This document shows, piece after piece, positions 1-8,146 of a DNA stretch of 64,000 nucleotides. Source of the DNA: Rhizobium sp. BT04 (GTDB taxonomy: Bacteria > Pseudomonadota > Alphaproteobacteria > Rhizobiales > Rhizobiaceae); the NCBI RefSeq assembly GCF_030053135.1, contig NZ_CP125650.1, forward strand, positions 248,001 to 312,000, read 5' to 3'. Below the pieces are notes generated by a model. That model had not been told where the DNA came from. It did no database searches and worked only from the letters and a program-made list of their open reading frames with translations. A program made the translations under genes and the position numbers. How positions within the stretch are numbered: position 1 is the stretch's first letter; the number at the start of each line of letters is the position of its first letter.

Positions 1-199
1 CGAGGAAACCCAGGCTGACCGCCGGATTGAGATGCGCGCCCGAGACTGGGCCAATCGTGTAGGCCATTGCAACCACGGTCGTCCCGAAGGCTAAAGCGAC
101 ACCCAACAGGCCCACCTCTTGACGCATATAAAGCAATGTGCCGCAGCCGAGGAAGACAAGTGTGAAGGTCCCGAAGAATTCGCAAACATACTTTTTCAT
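1..199 (-). CDS. aqpZ: Aquaporin (AqpZ-like), N-terminal part
   Basis: The minus strand encodes the first 66 residues of a channel protein that runs off the left edge. The start ATG (199-197) follows a GGAG-type ribosome site. The N-terminus ([20 protein letters not shown]) is the usual first transmembrane helix of bacterial aquaporin Z, and the first NPA pore loop is visible ([12 protein letters not shown]). MIP-family channels carry water or small neutral solutes across the inner membrane. The second half, with the second NPA box and the selectivity residues, lies outside, so water and glycerol channels cannot be separated with certainty. Confidence 0.9.
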   Translation of the reverse strand, partial: MKKYVCEFFGTFTLVFLGCGTLLYMRQEVGLLGVALAFGTTVVAMAYTIGPVSGAHLNPAVSLGFL

Positions 200-895
200 T
201 TTTCACTCCATTGATTTGACCCCACGTACTTTTCGGTGTCATCCTCGTGCCGCCAAGCGTTCCGCATGCACCGAACCAATCATCGTGTCAGGTCCCGAAA
301 ACCTCCGTAGTTGACTTCAATTGCGTCCTTGTCCGACGAGATCGGCATCAGAGCCTATGGTCAACCAGCGTCACCGATCACCAGCAAACGTCGTACCAAA
401 TGAAATATGTTGCGCATCACAGCGATCGCTCTGATGACGTTCGGTCTTAGGTTCGAAAGTGCCGTGAACAGGATAGGCAGGCGAACCGTACCGAGACGTA
501 TGGACCCGAGCTGGGCTACGAACAAATCGCCAAGCAGCCCATCCTCAAATTATCGAAACAACGACCCTCTTCATGGCTCCAAGCGGAAGGTGGTGCAAAG
601 CAGGAACCAGGACAAGGGTTGATAAGACCGCCAGGGACGTTCACGAGAAGTCGAGTAACGCCCCTTAGCCACGAACAGGCACATGATCCTTGGCGCGATT
701 TGAAGTCCGCGTGAATTCCCTTGTCCCCAGCGCAACCGTCGACATTTTTCGCAAATGTCGGGCATTCGCCACTTTTGTCAGATTTGTCGTGACTGGAACG
801 TTTTGTTCGCCGGTCTCTCCGCCAAATACACATCAACCTGCCCTCAACCCGCCCATCGATAAACGAAAATCATCTTCTTGGCGCGTCGGAGCAGT
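200..895. other. Intergenic region without a convincing gene
   Basis: Several short open frames exist here but none has a ribosome site or recognisable protein content. The region separates the divergent aquaporin and phasin genes and probably holds their promoters. I see no other feature. Confidence 0.5.
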
Positions 896-910
896 TGGCA
901 TGGTGTTTGC
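896..910 (+). promoter_or_regulatory. Sigma-54 (-24/-12) promoter upstream of the phasin gene
   Basis: The sequence TGGCATGGTGTTTGC fits the RpoN consensus TGGCAYG-N4-TTGC at all fixed positions, with GG and GC at the required spacing. The phasin ATG lies about 190 bases downstream, leaving a long leader. In rhizobia such promoters are used with NifA or NtrC. I did not find a clear TGT-N10-ACA NifA site nearby. Confidence 0.55.
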
Positions 911-1099
911 TGATCCCTGGTTACAAGCGGCAGAAAGCAGTCTGCATGATGCCGGTTCATGAAACGAACGGAACGGAGGCCACCTGACCGTTCGTCATCG
1001 GATCCGCGTTCTACCAAAGCGGCCATGCATAGTCCGCCGGCGGAAGGGGTCAATCCCGATGTCACAGCTTGCAACCAACTCAAAGAGAAGGAAAATGCA

Positions 1100-1555
1100 A
1101 TGACCAAGATTTCCGAAAGATCCTTTGAAACGATCGAAAACCCGGGGTCATCGTCGCTCAAGGTGCCAGATCAGTTCGGCGCATCCGTTGAAAAGGGGAA
1201 CAAGCAGGTGACAGAGGCTCTTTTGAAATTTGCGTCCGGCGCTGAAGCGACACAGAAAATGCTGCCTCCGATCCTCGAAACGACAAGTCTATTCGGCAAC
1301 GAATTGTGGTGGAAGACGATCGCTGCACTGCAAGCCGACGCCGAGGCCGGCTTCTCACATTTGCAAGCTTTGCTGGGCGCGAATTCGCCGTCGCAGATCC
1401 TCGAACAGCAGTCGACCTTTTTCCGCAAGCGCGTTGAGACAAGTTTGCAGCACGCCAAGGAAGTCCGGGAGCTCTCAAGCAGGGCGGTGGAGGAAATCTC
1501 AAAGCCGGTCAAGGATGCTTTTGACAAGGTCCTGACGAACCCCAAAGCGACGTAA
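1100..1555 (+). CDS. Phasin family protein (PHB granule-associated)
   Basis: A 151-residue protein. The ATG at 1100 follows GAAGGA; an earlier in-frame ATG at 959 has no ribosome site and adds residues without phasin character. The body is helical and Ala/Gln/Glu-rich (for example FASGAEATQKMLPPILETT and GFSHLQALLGANSPSQILEQ), as in Phasin_2 proteins. These coat polyhydroxybutyrate granules and control their size and number, a major carbon store in rhizobia and bacteroids. It stands alone behind a sigma-54-type promoter at 896-910, which would fit expression under nitrogen-fixing conditions. The family call is good; the physiological role is inferred. Confidence 0.85.
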   Translation: MTKISERSFETIENPGSSSLKVPDQFGASVEKGNKQVTEALLKFASGAEATQKMLPPILETTSLFGNELWWKTIAALQADAEAGFSHLQALLGANSPSQILEQQSTFFRKRVETSLQHAKEVRELSSRAVEEISKPVKDAFDKVLTNPKAT

Positions 1556-1591
1556 AGTTGACTCGGCACTAAGATCAGGGCTGGACGAATC

Positions 1592-1760
1592 ATGATCGGA
1601 GCCGCTTTCGAGGAGACAACATTATGCGGCCGACTGATGTTTCATCTGTTCGCGGCGCTGGCGAATTCCGGCGTGATCTGGTCAGAGAGCGGACCCGTGC
1701 CGGCCCGGAGGAACGTGGTAGGCGCGGCGGCGGCCGCCGCAGATAAGCTTGCCAGGGCCT
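1592..1760 (+). pseudogene. Remnant of a serine resolvase/invertase
   Basis: A short piece of a serine recombinase is readable in two frames. The first frame gives GRLMFHLFAALA, and after a shift of frame the second gives EFRRDLVRERTRAGPEERGR. Together these match the helix-E region of Tn3-type resolvases (GRL.FH.FGALAEFERDL.RERT.AG). Nothing of the catalytic N-terminus or the DNA-binding C-terminus is left. It marks an old mobile-element junction just upstream of the 1.8-7.7 kb cluster. Confidence 0.6.
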
Positions 1761-1841
1761 CATCTGGTGGCTGGCCACAAAGTGCGCGAGGCCATCGCAC
1801 CTTACGAGGCTCTTAGATGGTTACATGTGGGGGATAGTAAA

Positions 1842-2396
1842 ATGATTGTAGCTGTTCCAAATAGCGGGGCGTCACGGATTAACCAATCCGGTGTAGAAGC
1901 ATTACGAGAATTTCCTAACTTTCCGATAGGCGGGATCTTGTTCAAGGATATAGCGCCTATGCTGGCTGGTAGAGGTGCATTGGGCGAAGTCGTTTCTACC
2001 GTCGCAAGCCAAGTGTCGGGAACAGAAATCGATGCCATTTTGGCGGTTGATGCGCGTGGTTTCATCTTGGGCGCCTCATTGGCTGATAGGCTCGGTTGCG
2101 GTTTCATCATGGTAAGGAAACCCGGTAAACTGCCGGGGGACGTCCTCTCATTTGAATACAGCTGTGAATACTGCTCCGGAACCCTGGAGGTAACTGCCGG
2201 CCTCATCGGTGACGGCCTGCGATGCCTGATTGCTGATGACCTTCTAGCGACGGGTGGCACTGCTCGGGCGACTGGGAATTTTGTCAAGTCCCAAGGCGGA
2301 GAGATCGCCGGATACGCATTCATACTCGAAATCGAAGTTTTGAAAGGCAGGCGTCAATTGGACGACGCACCAGTGATCAGTGCGATGACGTGCTAG
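1842..2396 (+). CDS. Adenine phosphoribosyltransferase-like protein
   Basis: A 184-residue type I phosphoribosyltransferase. The ATG at 1842 follows a GGGGA ribosome site; upstream in-frame codons lack one. Family hallmarks are FPIGGILFKDIAPML, ARGFILGASLADRLG, VRKPGKLPGD and the PRPP-binding loop LIADDLLATGGTA (about residues 129-141). Known Apt enzymes join adenine and PRPP to give AMP. It opens a same-strand run with a radical SAM enzyme, two small proteins, a nucleotidyltransferase-like protein and a PRPP synthetase homologue, so it is probably a pathway enzyme rather than the housekeeping salvage gene. The base it accepts cannot be read from the sequence. Confidence 0.85.
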   Translation: MIVAVPNSGASRINQSGVEALREFPNFPIGGILFKDIAPMLAGRGALGEVVSTVASQVSGTEIDAILAVDARGFILGASLADRLGCGFIMVRKPGKLPGDVLSFEYSCEYCSGTLEVTAGLIGDGLRCLIADDLLATGGTARATGNFVKSQGGEIAGYAFILEIEVLKGRRQLDDAPVISAMTC

Positions 2397-2427
2397 CGCA
2401 GCAACATAGACGTAAGGAGGCAAGCGC

Positions 2428-3696
2428 ATGAATACCCCTGATTGGCTTTCGACACCGCAGGACGTGCATGTAGCCAGTCAGACGCTACAGGCCCTCGTCA
2501 CAAGTGAACTTTCGAAACGAGTCGTCTCGGAAAACGAAATTAAAACGATCTATCTGTTTCTAACCCGCAAGTGCAATTTGGGATGCCACCACTGTTATAT
2601 CGCAGGCGTCGGGCCCAAGGCCAAGGGCATTGATTTCAACCTGGAGGCGATCCAAGGACTGATCGAGCAAGCACTACCCAATGGGCTGCGCAAGGTTAAG
2701 GTTTCCGGGGGTGAACCGATGGTTCACAAGGAATTCATGGCAGTCATGGAATATCTCGCATCCTGTGGGCTGAAGGAGCTGATTTTCGAGACGAATGGAA
2801 CCCTCTTTGACGAGTTCACGATCGAGCAGCTAAGTAGGCTCCCCAATTTGACGGTCTTCATCAGCCTCGACCATTTCGACCCAGAGGCGCACGACGCTTT
2901 CAGAGCAAAATCGGGTGCGTTCGCCAAGACTGCGATTGTCCTGCAGCGGCTTGGAAAAACTGACATCTCTACGGTGGTAACGACGACTGCCTATCGCAAC
3001 AACTATGACAAGGTGATTTCGATTATAGATTTGGTGCTCGGCTGGGGCATCAAGAAGCATCGGACGCTGCTCAACATACATCCGATGGGCAACGCGCGCA
3101 GCCATGAGGACAATGCGATAAGCTTGGAGGAATGCAAGCTACTGATAGGCGATCTTTTGAAATCTCCCCATTTTGAGAGTGGCGCTGCATACATGACTCT
3201 GCCGCCGGCTCTGATGCCTCTCAAGTATCTGAACGGCGTGCATACTTGCGGTTGGGGCGACAACGTACTGGGCATACTGTCGAACGGACAAGTTTCGATG
3301 TGCAGTGCCTCCTACGATGATCCGGAAATGATCGCCGGCAATGCCTTCGAAATGCCCTTGATGGAAATCTGGCGCAACAGCCCGTTCTTCCATGAGCTAC
3401 GCGAGGTGGTGAGTGGCGAGGTTAAGGGCGTCTGCGGCAACTGCGTGTTTTATCCAGTCTGTCGCGGCGTCTGCAAGATGAGTAGCTGGTCGCACTATGG
3501 TGAAAAGGACGCGCCCTATCCGCTGTGCCAGGAACTTTACAATAACGGAGGTTTTCCGGAGTACGCCCTGGTGGACCCGACGAAAGATTCCACCTACCGC
3601 CGCGGAGTTATAGCGAAAGAGCGTCGGCCCGCCGCCGAAGCTCCTGTCTATAACTTCTCGGAGGAAATCGCGGCTGCTGCGCAACACACTCACTAA
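2428..3696 (+). CDS. Radical SAM/SPASM domain enzyme
   Basis: A 422-residue protein starting at an ATG with a strong AAGGAGG site. The radical SAM cluster motif CNLGCHHC (C49, C53, C56) opens a TIM-barrel half, followed by the GGEP motif near residue 95. The C-terminal SPASM region carries C274, C292, C336, C339, C345, C349 and C367 in the classical seven-cysteine pattern, so two auxiliary iron-sulfur clusters are likely. SPASM enzymes mostly modify ribosomally made peptides or protein side chains (AlbA, PqqE and anSME types). It lies 31 bases after the phosphoribosyltransferase gene and upstream of two small orphan genes that are candidate substrates. The reaction is unknown. Confidence 0.9.
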   Translation: MNTPDWLSTPQDVHVASQTLQALVTSELSKRVVSENEIKTIYLFLTRKCNLGCHHCYIAGVGPKAKGIDFNLEAIQGLIEQALPNGLRKVKVSGGEPMVHKEFMAVMEYLASCGLKELIFETNGTLFDEFTIEQLSRLPNLTVFISLDHFDPEAHDAFRAKSGAFAKTAIVLQRLGKTDISTVVTTTAYRNNYDKVISIIDLVLGWGIKKHRTLLNIHPMGNARSHEDNAISLEECKLLIGDLLKSPHFESGAAYMTLPPALMPLKYLNGVHTCGWGDNVLGILSNGQVSMCSASYDDPEMIAGNAFEMPLMEIWRNSPFFHELREVVSGEVKGVCGNCVFYPVCRGVCKMSSWSHYGEKDAPYPLCQELYNNGGFPEYALVDPTKDSTYRRGVIAKERRPAAEAPVYNFSEEIAAAAQHTH

Positions 3697-3776
3697 CGCA
3701 GGAGGCGCGACGTAATAATTGCTGTGTCGACGACGTAATTTAACCAGGTCAACAAAAATAACGTGGAGGATTGAGG

Positions 3777-4271
3777 ATGAGCAGAGCTTTCCGAGGTGCG
3801 GCGGGTGTGGCGCACACACTTGCGAACAACGCGATACGATCCGGCAACAAAGCAGCCGCCCAGCAAGCCCAGGTGATTTCTCGTCTCGCGGAAGGACTCG
3901 CCCGGCTGCAGGCGGGTTTGGATGACCAAGCTCAGCAATTGACGGCTGGCCTTGTAAAATTAGAGCAATCGCTAAAGGTGTCACGCAGATCGCAACGGTC
4001 GAAATCCGGCTCACTCGCTGCTAACGGCGAACTACAAGACTACTACGTTGATATAACCGCCTCGAAGAAATTTGGCAAAGCCAATTGGCCGCGCGCCGCC
4101 GATTCAGGTCTTGTAGGACGCCGCATTGGGCGAGGACCGGTTAGGATGACTGGTTCCGACACACAATCGGCAAAGGCGGTTACCGCCGCATTCGCCAAAC
4201 TTCTCTCGGCTCAGGCACAATTGCTGCAGATACGCAGTGAAGTGGAAGACCTCAAGAAGGTTCAGAGGTAG
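3777..4271 (+). CDS. Small helical protein of unknown function in the radical SAM cluster
   Basis: 164 residues. The ATG at 3777 sits six bases after GGAGGA; a TTG at 3771 is in frame but overlaps this site. I do not recognise a family. Residues about 20-70 and 135-164 are amphipathic and Gln/Leu/Ala-rich (AQVISRLAEGLARLQAGLDD; LLSAQAQLLQIRSEVEDLKK), suggesting coiled coils. The middle is basic, glycine-rich and less structured (ANWPRAADSGLVGRRIGRG). There are no cysteines, signal peptide or membrane segment. Placed directly after the SPASM enzyme and 5 bases before the next small gene, it could be a modified substrate, a scaffold or a leader-binding partner. Confidence 0.7.
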   Translation: MSRAFRGAAGVAHTLANNAIRSGNKAAAQQAQVISRLAEGLARLQAGLDDQAQQLTAGLVKLEQSLKVSRRSQRSKSGSLAANGELQDYYVDITASKKFGKANWPRAADSGLVGRRIGRGPVRMTGSDTQSAKAVTAAFAKLLSAQAQLLQIRSEVEDLKKVQR

Positions 4272-4276
4272 CGGCA

Positions 4277-4606
4277 ATGGCTAGTTCCCGACTGTTTGGC
4301 TACGCCGTTGACGAAGAGGATGGCAAGCTGGTAATCGTGATTGACGGATTGCTTGCCGAAAGTTGCATCCGGCAAATTCGGGACAGCGCCCAGACGGGCC
4401 GCGGTGGTGAACTCTTGTCGCGATTGCTGCCGGTAAGTTCGGTTTACAAGCTTATGTCTGGACAAGAGGAACGCGCTGAAGAAACGCTCAGCCTTGAACA
4501 GTTGCTTGGACAAAACGTCGACCAGAGTTTCGCTTCCTTCGAACAACAGTTCGCCGACCTGAGGCAGACACTAGCCGAATTCGGCAGCCCGGAAAGTTCG
4601 AAATAA
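4277..4606 (+). CDS. Second small orphan protein in the radical SAM cluster
   Basis: 109 residues, starting 5 bases after the previous gene, with AGAGG upstream of the ATG. No family is recognised. The N-terminal half looks globular (LFGYAVDEEDGKLVIVIDGL) and has one cysteine (SCIRQIRDSAQTGRGGEL). The C-terminal half is a likely helix (LEQLLGQNVDQSFASFEQQF). The size, the conserved-looking spacing and the position between the SPASM enzyme and the nucleotidyltransferase make it a second candidate substrate or carrier. This role is inference only. Confidence 0.65.
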   Translation: MASSRLFGYAVDEEDGKLVIVIDGLLAESCIRQIRDSAQTGRGGELLSRLLPVSSVYKLMSGQEERAEETLSLEQLLGQNVDQSFASFEQQFADLRQTLAEFGSPESSK

Positions 4607-4635
4607 ATCACGCAGCCGTATCAGGAGTCTCCGCG

Positions 4636-5751
4636 ATGCTTCGGTTGTCACCAGAAGACTCTATTTTGCTGATCACCTGCCGGGCCTACCTACGACCCGA
4701 GGATGAAGAGCGTTTGGTCCGTCTCTGCAAGGAGCCTGTCAACTGGCCCTATGTGGTATGGCGCGCCGAGCATAATCGGACGGTGCCGCTGCTTGAGAAT
4801 CACTTGCGCCGCCTCGATTTGTTGACACTATTGCCTACTGAGGCGGCGCATTACGTTCAGTGCTGGACTGTCATGTCAAAGGTCAGGTCCGCACTCGAAT
4901 TTCGCAATCTGCCAGAAATCATGGATGCGCTGGATCGGGCCGGCATCGCCTGGTTCCTGGTGAAGGGACCAGATCTCGCGCTTCTCCACTATCCCGATCC
5001 ACTCCTACGGCCGATGACCGATCTCGACATCATGGTCAAGCCCGCTGACGCGCAGCGCGTGCAGCGGCTCATGTTCGATCTCGGCTACCGGCACGGTATT
5101 TTCGACCCTTCAAATGGCAACTGGCATCCGGAACGAAAGGAACTCGATGACGAAACCTTCCGCGAAAGTTATTCCTTGCCGGTGTTTGTAAGGATAGAAT
5201 CCGTTGAATCTCCGTTCCCTGGTCCCGCGGTGCCACGCCAGCTGCGCTACCGCCACGTAAAGGGATACATCGATTCCGCGAAGAAGCTGCACATGCCCAT
5301 CTTCATTGATATGCATGTAAATCTCTCCGTCGGCATCGATGTCGAAGACATATGGTCAGGCGTGCGTCTTGCAAACGGTCTAGGCCGCATATTGCAGGTC
5401 CAATCCGCGACTGGCGCCGTCTGGTTCCTTTCGGCCAGGCTTTATCACGAGGCCTTCCTTTATAATTCGCTTCGACTATTGATGTTCGGCGATCTTCATG
5501 CGGTTCTACACAAAGAAATGGCGAATATTAGCTGGGCGGAGGTCGCTGCGATAGGTTACAAATACGAGATGAGGCCGGCGTTATATTTCGTCCTGACGCA
5601 GATGAAGCGCATCTGTGGGATAGACATACCGTCCGAGTTCCTAGAGCTCATTCGACCTGATCAAACCGAGGTACCACTTCAACATGATTGGGGCGACGTG
5701 TTGCCCAAACTGCTGTCTATTCCCACTGTTAACGATCTTGAGCTGGCGTAA
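4636..5751 (+). CDS. Nucleotidyltransferase-like protein (NTP_transf_5 type)
   Basis: 371 residues, ATG preceded by AGGAG. The central motif FLVKGPDLALLHYPDP followed by RPMTDLDIMV (K110-G111, D129 and D131) is the signature of the uncharacterised nucleotidyltransferase family PF14907, with the two metal-binding aspartates in the DLD motif. Such proteins are often found in peptide and polysaccharide biosynthetic clusters, where they may transfer a nucleotide or act as a kinase-like modifier. The rest is helical and lacks membrane segments. It is co-directional with the small orphan genes and ends two bases before the PRPP synthetase homologue, so these are almost certainly cotranscribed. Confidence 0.75.
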   Translation: MLRLSPEDSILLITCRAYLRPEDEERLVRLCKEPVNWPYVVWRAEHNRTVPLLENHLRRLDLLTLLPTEAAHYVQCWTVMSKVRSALEFRNLPEIMDALDRAGIAWFLVKGPDLALLHYPDPLLRPMTDLDIMVKPADAQRVQRLMFDLGYRHGIFDPSNGNWHPERKELDDETFRESYSLPVFVRIESVESPFPGPAVPRQLRYRHVKGYIDSAKKLHMPIFIDMHVNLSVGIDVEDIWSGVRLANGLGRILQVQSATGAVWFLSARLYHEAFLYNSLRLLMFGDLHAVLHKEMANISWAEVAAIGYKYEMRPALYFVLTQMKRICGIDIPSEFLELIRPDQTEVPLQHDWGDVLPKLLSIPTVNDLELA

Positions 5752-5753
5752 AT

Positions 5754-6695
5754 ATGGCGCCCGAGTCACCATATCGTACAGATCCTGCGGCGAACGACCT
5801 TCGTATCGCAGCAACCGAAACCTCTGCAAAGTTTGCGTCAACAGTCCATCGGGCCCTCACGCGGTCAGGAATAACGATCCTAAACACGCAGGTGTTCAGC
5901 AATGGCCAGATGGCTGTCACTCCGCGCGACGGCGGGCTTGGCGGAAATGTGGTGGTCGTGCAAACATTTCCTGACAGCGTTCATGATCGTCTTTTCGAGT
6001 TGTTCCTAGCGCTTGGTGCCGTGCGGGCGCGGGGTCCCCGCACGATTACCGCTGTTCTTCCCTACCTCCCATATTCGCGTTCGGATCGCCCTGCCTTCGA
6101 CGGCGGACCTGTACCGGTGCGAATCCTTGCGGGGATTATCGAAACTCTCGGTATAGATCGGCTGATAACTTTCGAACTCCATGTTCCTCAGCTGTGCGCC
6201 GCATTTGCCTGTCCTGTCGTCAATCTTCAGTTCGCTCCCGCCCTAGTTCGCCATCTCGGTTCTGCGGCCGTCGATGGCGACATGGTCGTTTCACCGGATT
6301 TCGGCGGAGCGAAGCGAGCTGAGCACTTGGCGGCCCTGCTCGGCTGCCCATTCGCTGTCATGCGCAAGCACCGCAGAGACGATGATGACTTTCGGGAGAG
6401 CGTCGAGATTCTGGGGGACGTTGCTGGCCGGACGATCATCCTGATTGACGACGAAATCAACAGTGGTCAGACGGCTTTTTCAGCCGCCGCACATCTCAAA
6501 GCGGCAGGCGCTCGCAAGATAACCCTTGCCGCAGCCCATGCCATATTCACGCCGTCGCTGAACGAAAACTGGGGACGGTCTCAGATCGACCGCATCGTTG
6601 TGACCGACAGCGTCGGACGTACCGACAATTTCCCCGACAGTGTCGAAGTAGTCTCGATCGGCAACGAAATTGCAGGCGCGCTGCAGGCACGCTGA
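5754..6695 (+). CDS. Ribose-phosphate pyrophosphokinase (PRPP synthetase) homologue
   Basis: 313 residues, close to the usual 310-320 of the family. Visible motifs are PYLPYSRSDR (103-112), ELHVPQ (141-146), VSPDFGGAKRAE (179-190) and the PRPP loop LIDDEINSGQTA (230-241). The loop differs from the usual DDxIDTGGT. The enzyme should make PRPP from ribose 5-phosphate and ATP. It starts two bases after the preceding stop, so it is translationally linked to the nucleotidyltransferase gene. A dedicated PRPP source in a cluster with a phosphoribosyltransferase suggests that a phosphoribosyl unit is built into the product. Confidence 0.85.
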   Translation: MAPESPYRTDPAANDLRIAATETSAKFASTVHRALTRSGITILNTQVFSNGQMAVTPRDGGLGGNVVVVQTFPDSVHDRLFELFLALGAVRARGPRTITAVLPYLPYSRSDRPAFDGGPVPVRILAGIIETLGIDRLITFELHVPQLCAAFACPVVNLQFAPALVRHLGSAAVDGDMVVSPDFGGAKRAEHLAALLGCPFAVMRKHRRDDDDFRESVEILGDVAGRTIILIDDEINSGQTAFSAAAHLKAAGARKITLAAAHAIFTPSLNENWGRSQIDRIVVTDSVGRTDNFPDSVEVVSIGNEIAGALQAR

Positions 6696-6701
6696 GAAGC
6701 A

Positions 6702-7736
6702 TTACCTGAAATCTAGCATCACGCGATTAACACGTGGATCGAGCGCCTGCTCGAATGCCTCTTGGGCGTTTGACGAGGGCCAAAGATTGACCTGCAGCAC
6801 GTCGAAGCGTGCGGCGTGTTCAACGATGGTTCGGATGGCATTTCTCACGTCGTCCGCGCTTTGGGCTATGGTGCCGATCAGTTCAATTTCCCGGTAATGC
6901 AGAAAGTTAGCGCCTACCGATAACAAATCGGACGTCGGAATCGATTGGTAGAGTACAATCCTGGCACCGCGTGACGCCGCAGCTATGGCCCCCTGAATGC
7001 CTCTGACACCGAAGCGCGTGCAAAAGATGCAGTCGAAGCCCCAGCCATCCGTTAATTTCTCGACGAGTTTCGGATCAGACAGAGAATGAACTGACCCCGT
7101 TGCATGGGCGCCGGTCGACATCACAGGCCCATGCGTTGCCACGTCGTCATCGAAAAGGTAAACGTCGCATCCTTTGGTTGTCAGAAGTATCGAATGGAGA
7201 AGGCCCATCGTGCCTCCGCCGATGACGGCCACAGTGTCTCCAGCCTTTGCACGCGCCCTATTTATGCCGCGTGCCACGCAGGCGACAGGTTCAACTAACG
7301 CGGCACGCTCGGGAGCCAAAAAGGAAGGTACGGAAAAAACCTGATAGGCGGGTACGCCCACAAAATTGGCCAATCCCCCCGGCCCCTGCGGCACCCCTCC
7401 TCTCGCTTTAGGATTTAAATATGCACAGTGGTTGTCCAGTCCGAGGCGGCAGGCACGACATTGGCCGCATCTGCGCATTAAAAGCACCGCAACGCGGTCT
7501 CCTACGCGCAGGCCATCCGGTACATCGTCCGGCAGAGACACGATCGTGCCTGACAACTCGTGCCCGCCCCAATAGGGGTAAGTCGGCTTGGCGCCCCGAT
7601 AAACGCGTTGCTCCGGTGTGCAGAGTCCACACAACTCTATCCGCACACCGACTTCGGACGATACGGCGAGTGGAACCGACAATGTCCATTCTTCAACCTT
7701 GCGGGGGCAAGTAATTACGAGTCCACGAACCTCCAT
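6702..7736 (-). CDS. Zinc-dependent alcohol dehydrogenase-like oxidoreductase (MDR family)
   Basis: 344 residues from the ATG at 7736, which has GAGAGG seven bases upstream; an in-frame ATG at 7811 has no site. Catalytic-zinc residues are in CGLCTPEQRVYRG and the GHE motif, and the structural-zinc loop is CGQCRACRLGLDNHC. The Rossmann fingerprint is VAVIGGGTMGLL. These medium-chain enzymes oxidise alcohols or sugars with NAD(P). It is convergent with the PRPP synthetase gene, with only six bases between the stops, and probably belongs to the same pathway under its own promoter. The substrate is unknown. Confidence 0.85.
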   Translation of the reverse strand: MEVRGLVITCPRKVEEWTLSVPLAVSSEVGVRIELCGLCTPEQRVYRGAKPTYPYWGGHELSGTIVSLPDDVPDGLRVGDRVAVLLMRRCGQCRACRLGLDNHCAYLNPKARGGVPQGPGGLANFVGVPAYQVFSVPSFLAPERAALVEPVACVARGINRARAKAGDTVAVIGGGTMGLLHSILLTTKGCDVYLFDDDVATHGPVMSTGAHATGSVHSLSDPKLVEKLTDGWGFDCIFCTRFGVRGIQGAIAAASRGARIVLYQSIPTSDLLSVGANFLHYREIELIGTIAQSADDVRNAIRTIVEHAARFDVLQVNLWPSSNAQEAFEQALDPRVNRVMLDFR

Positions 7737-7835
7737 ACGAGACCTCTCGCTCCCCGACACACCGACTATCCTAATATGTACACTTACTTGCATCCAGAAT
7801 CTAGCCAACAACCACAGGCGGCAGTCAGAAAGCTG

Positions 7836-7976
7836 ATGAAATCACGTGCCTTGCTGGCGGGCTTGCTTATGTCCTGGGTCTTGACAAGCTTCTCGGAGAT
7901 ATCGTCGGCGCAAACGGCAAAGGACGTTTCAAGCGGCAGAAGTGTTCCCTTGCGCAAGGAGCGACGAAACTATTGA
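7836..7976 (+). CDS. Very short secreted protein or N-terminal remnant
   Basis: A 46-codon frame begins MKSRALLAGLLMSWVLTS and continues to SSAQTAKDVSS, which is a good Sec signal peptide with a cleavage site near AQ. Only about 20 mature residues follow before the stop. It may be the 5' end of a lost periplasmic-protein gene, because the next 170 bases contain no continuation that I recognise. The ribosome site is weak. Confidence 0.35.
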   Translation: MKSRALLAGLLMSWVLTSFSEISSAQTAKDVSSGRSVPLRKERRNY

Positions 7977-8146
7977 AGGTAGAGTGGAGCGCTTGGGCCG
8001 CGTCAATGCCACCAGCCTCAAACACGAGCCGCGGTTTACCAGCCCGTTCTTCGATGCATCCTCATCTCTGCGAAGATGCCATGTCGCCTTCCCTCATCTG
8101 CCCGCGCGAACCCTCCTAAGAGCCTATCGCCACATCGTCCAAAGCT

